A DNA stretch of 6,294 nt from JANRKT01 sp033763355 (GTDB taxonomy: Bacteria > Bacteroidota > Bacteroidia > Chitinophagales > Chitinophagaceae): contig JANRKT010000094.1 in NCBI GenBank assembly GCA_033763355.1, positions 1-6,294 on the forward strand, given 5' to 3'. Below the pieces are notes generated by a model. The model worked only from the letters and a program-made list of their open reading frames with translations. It had not been told where the DNA came from and searched no databases. The position numbers and the translations under genes were made by a program. Shown piece by piece: positions 6,237-6,294 of the stretch (positions are counted from its first letter, which is position 1; every line of letters starts with the position of its first letter).

Positions 6237-6294
6237 GGTGTTGCTTACATTGCACTCAAATTAAGGGATTTCTTAAAATCCTTTCACCCCTTCA

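Overview
The window looks like ordinary chromosome from a Bacteroidota bacterium, most likely a Chitinophagaceae-like member. Four things point there: a type B type IX secretion (T9SS) C-terminal domain on a Cys-rich PKD surface protein; three signal peptides with Gln just after the predicted cleavage site; a TAnnTTTG promoter box ahead of one gene; and A-rich translation starts without a Shine-Dalgarno sequence. GC content is moderate to low.

Layout. Positions 1-1290 (minus) hold the first 430 codons of a large exported TPR protein that runs off the left edge. A 250-bp divergent promoter region (1291-1540) separates it from a plus-strand DoxX-family membrane protein (1541-1951). After a 150-bp gap comes a YbgC/FadM-type acyl-CoA thioesterase (2102-2518). 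A heptamer repeat tract begins inside the end of that gene. Then comes a 677-residue secreted surface protein (2701-4734): signal peptide, Cys-rich N-terminal region, two copies of a 111-residue-spaced Ig-like module, two PKD-like domains and a type B sorting domain. It converges on a minus-strand PBP4-type D-alanyl-D-alanine carboxypeptidase/endopeptidase (4824-6236). A degenerate 9-bp tandem repeat fills the 89 bp between them.

The genes do not form an obvious pathway. Three products act in the envelope or outside the cell (TPR protein, surface protein, PBP4), one is an inner-membrane protein (DoxX) and one is cytosolic (thioesterase). Nothing resembles a mobile element, CRISPR array, defence locus, RNA gene or an evidently new multi-gene system. 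The most notable signals are the two degenerate short-period repeats at gene 3' ends (7 bp and 9 bp), the exact cysteine grid of the duplicated module in the surface protein, and the variant active-site triads of the PBP4. No gene-free stretch exceeds 300 bases.
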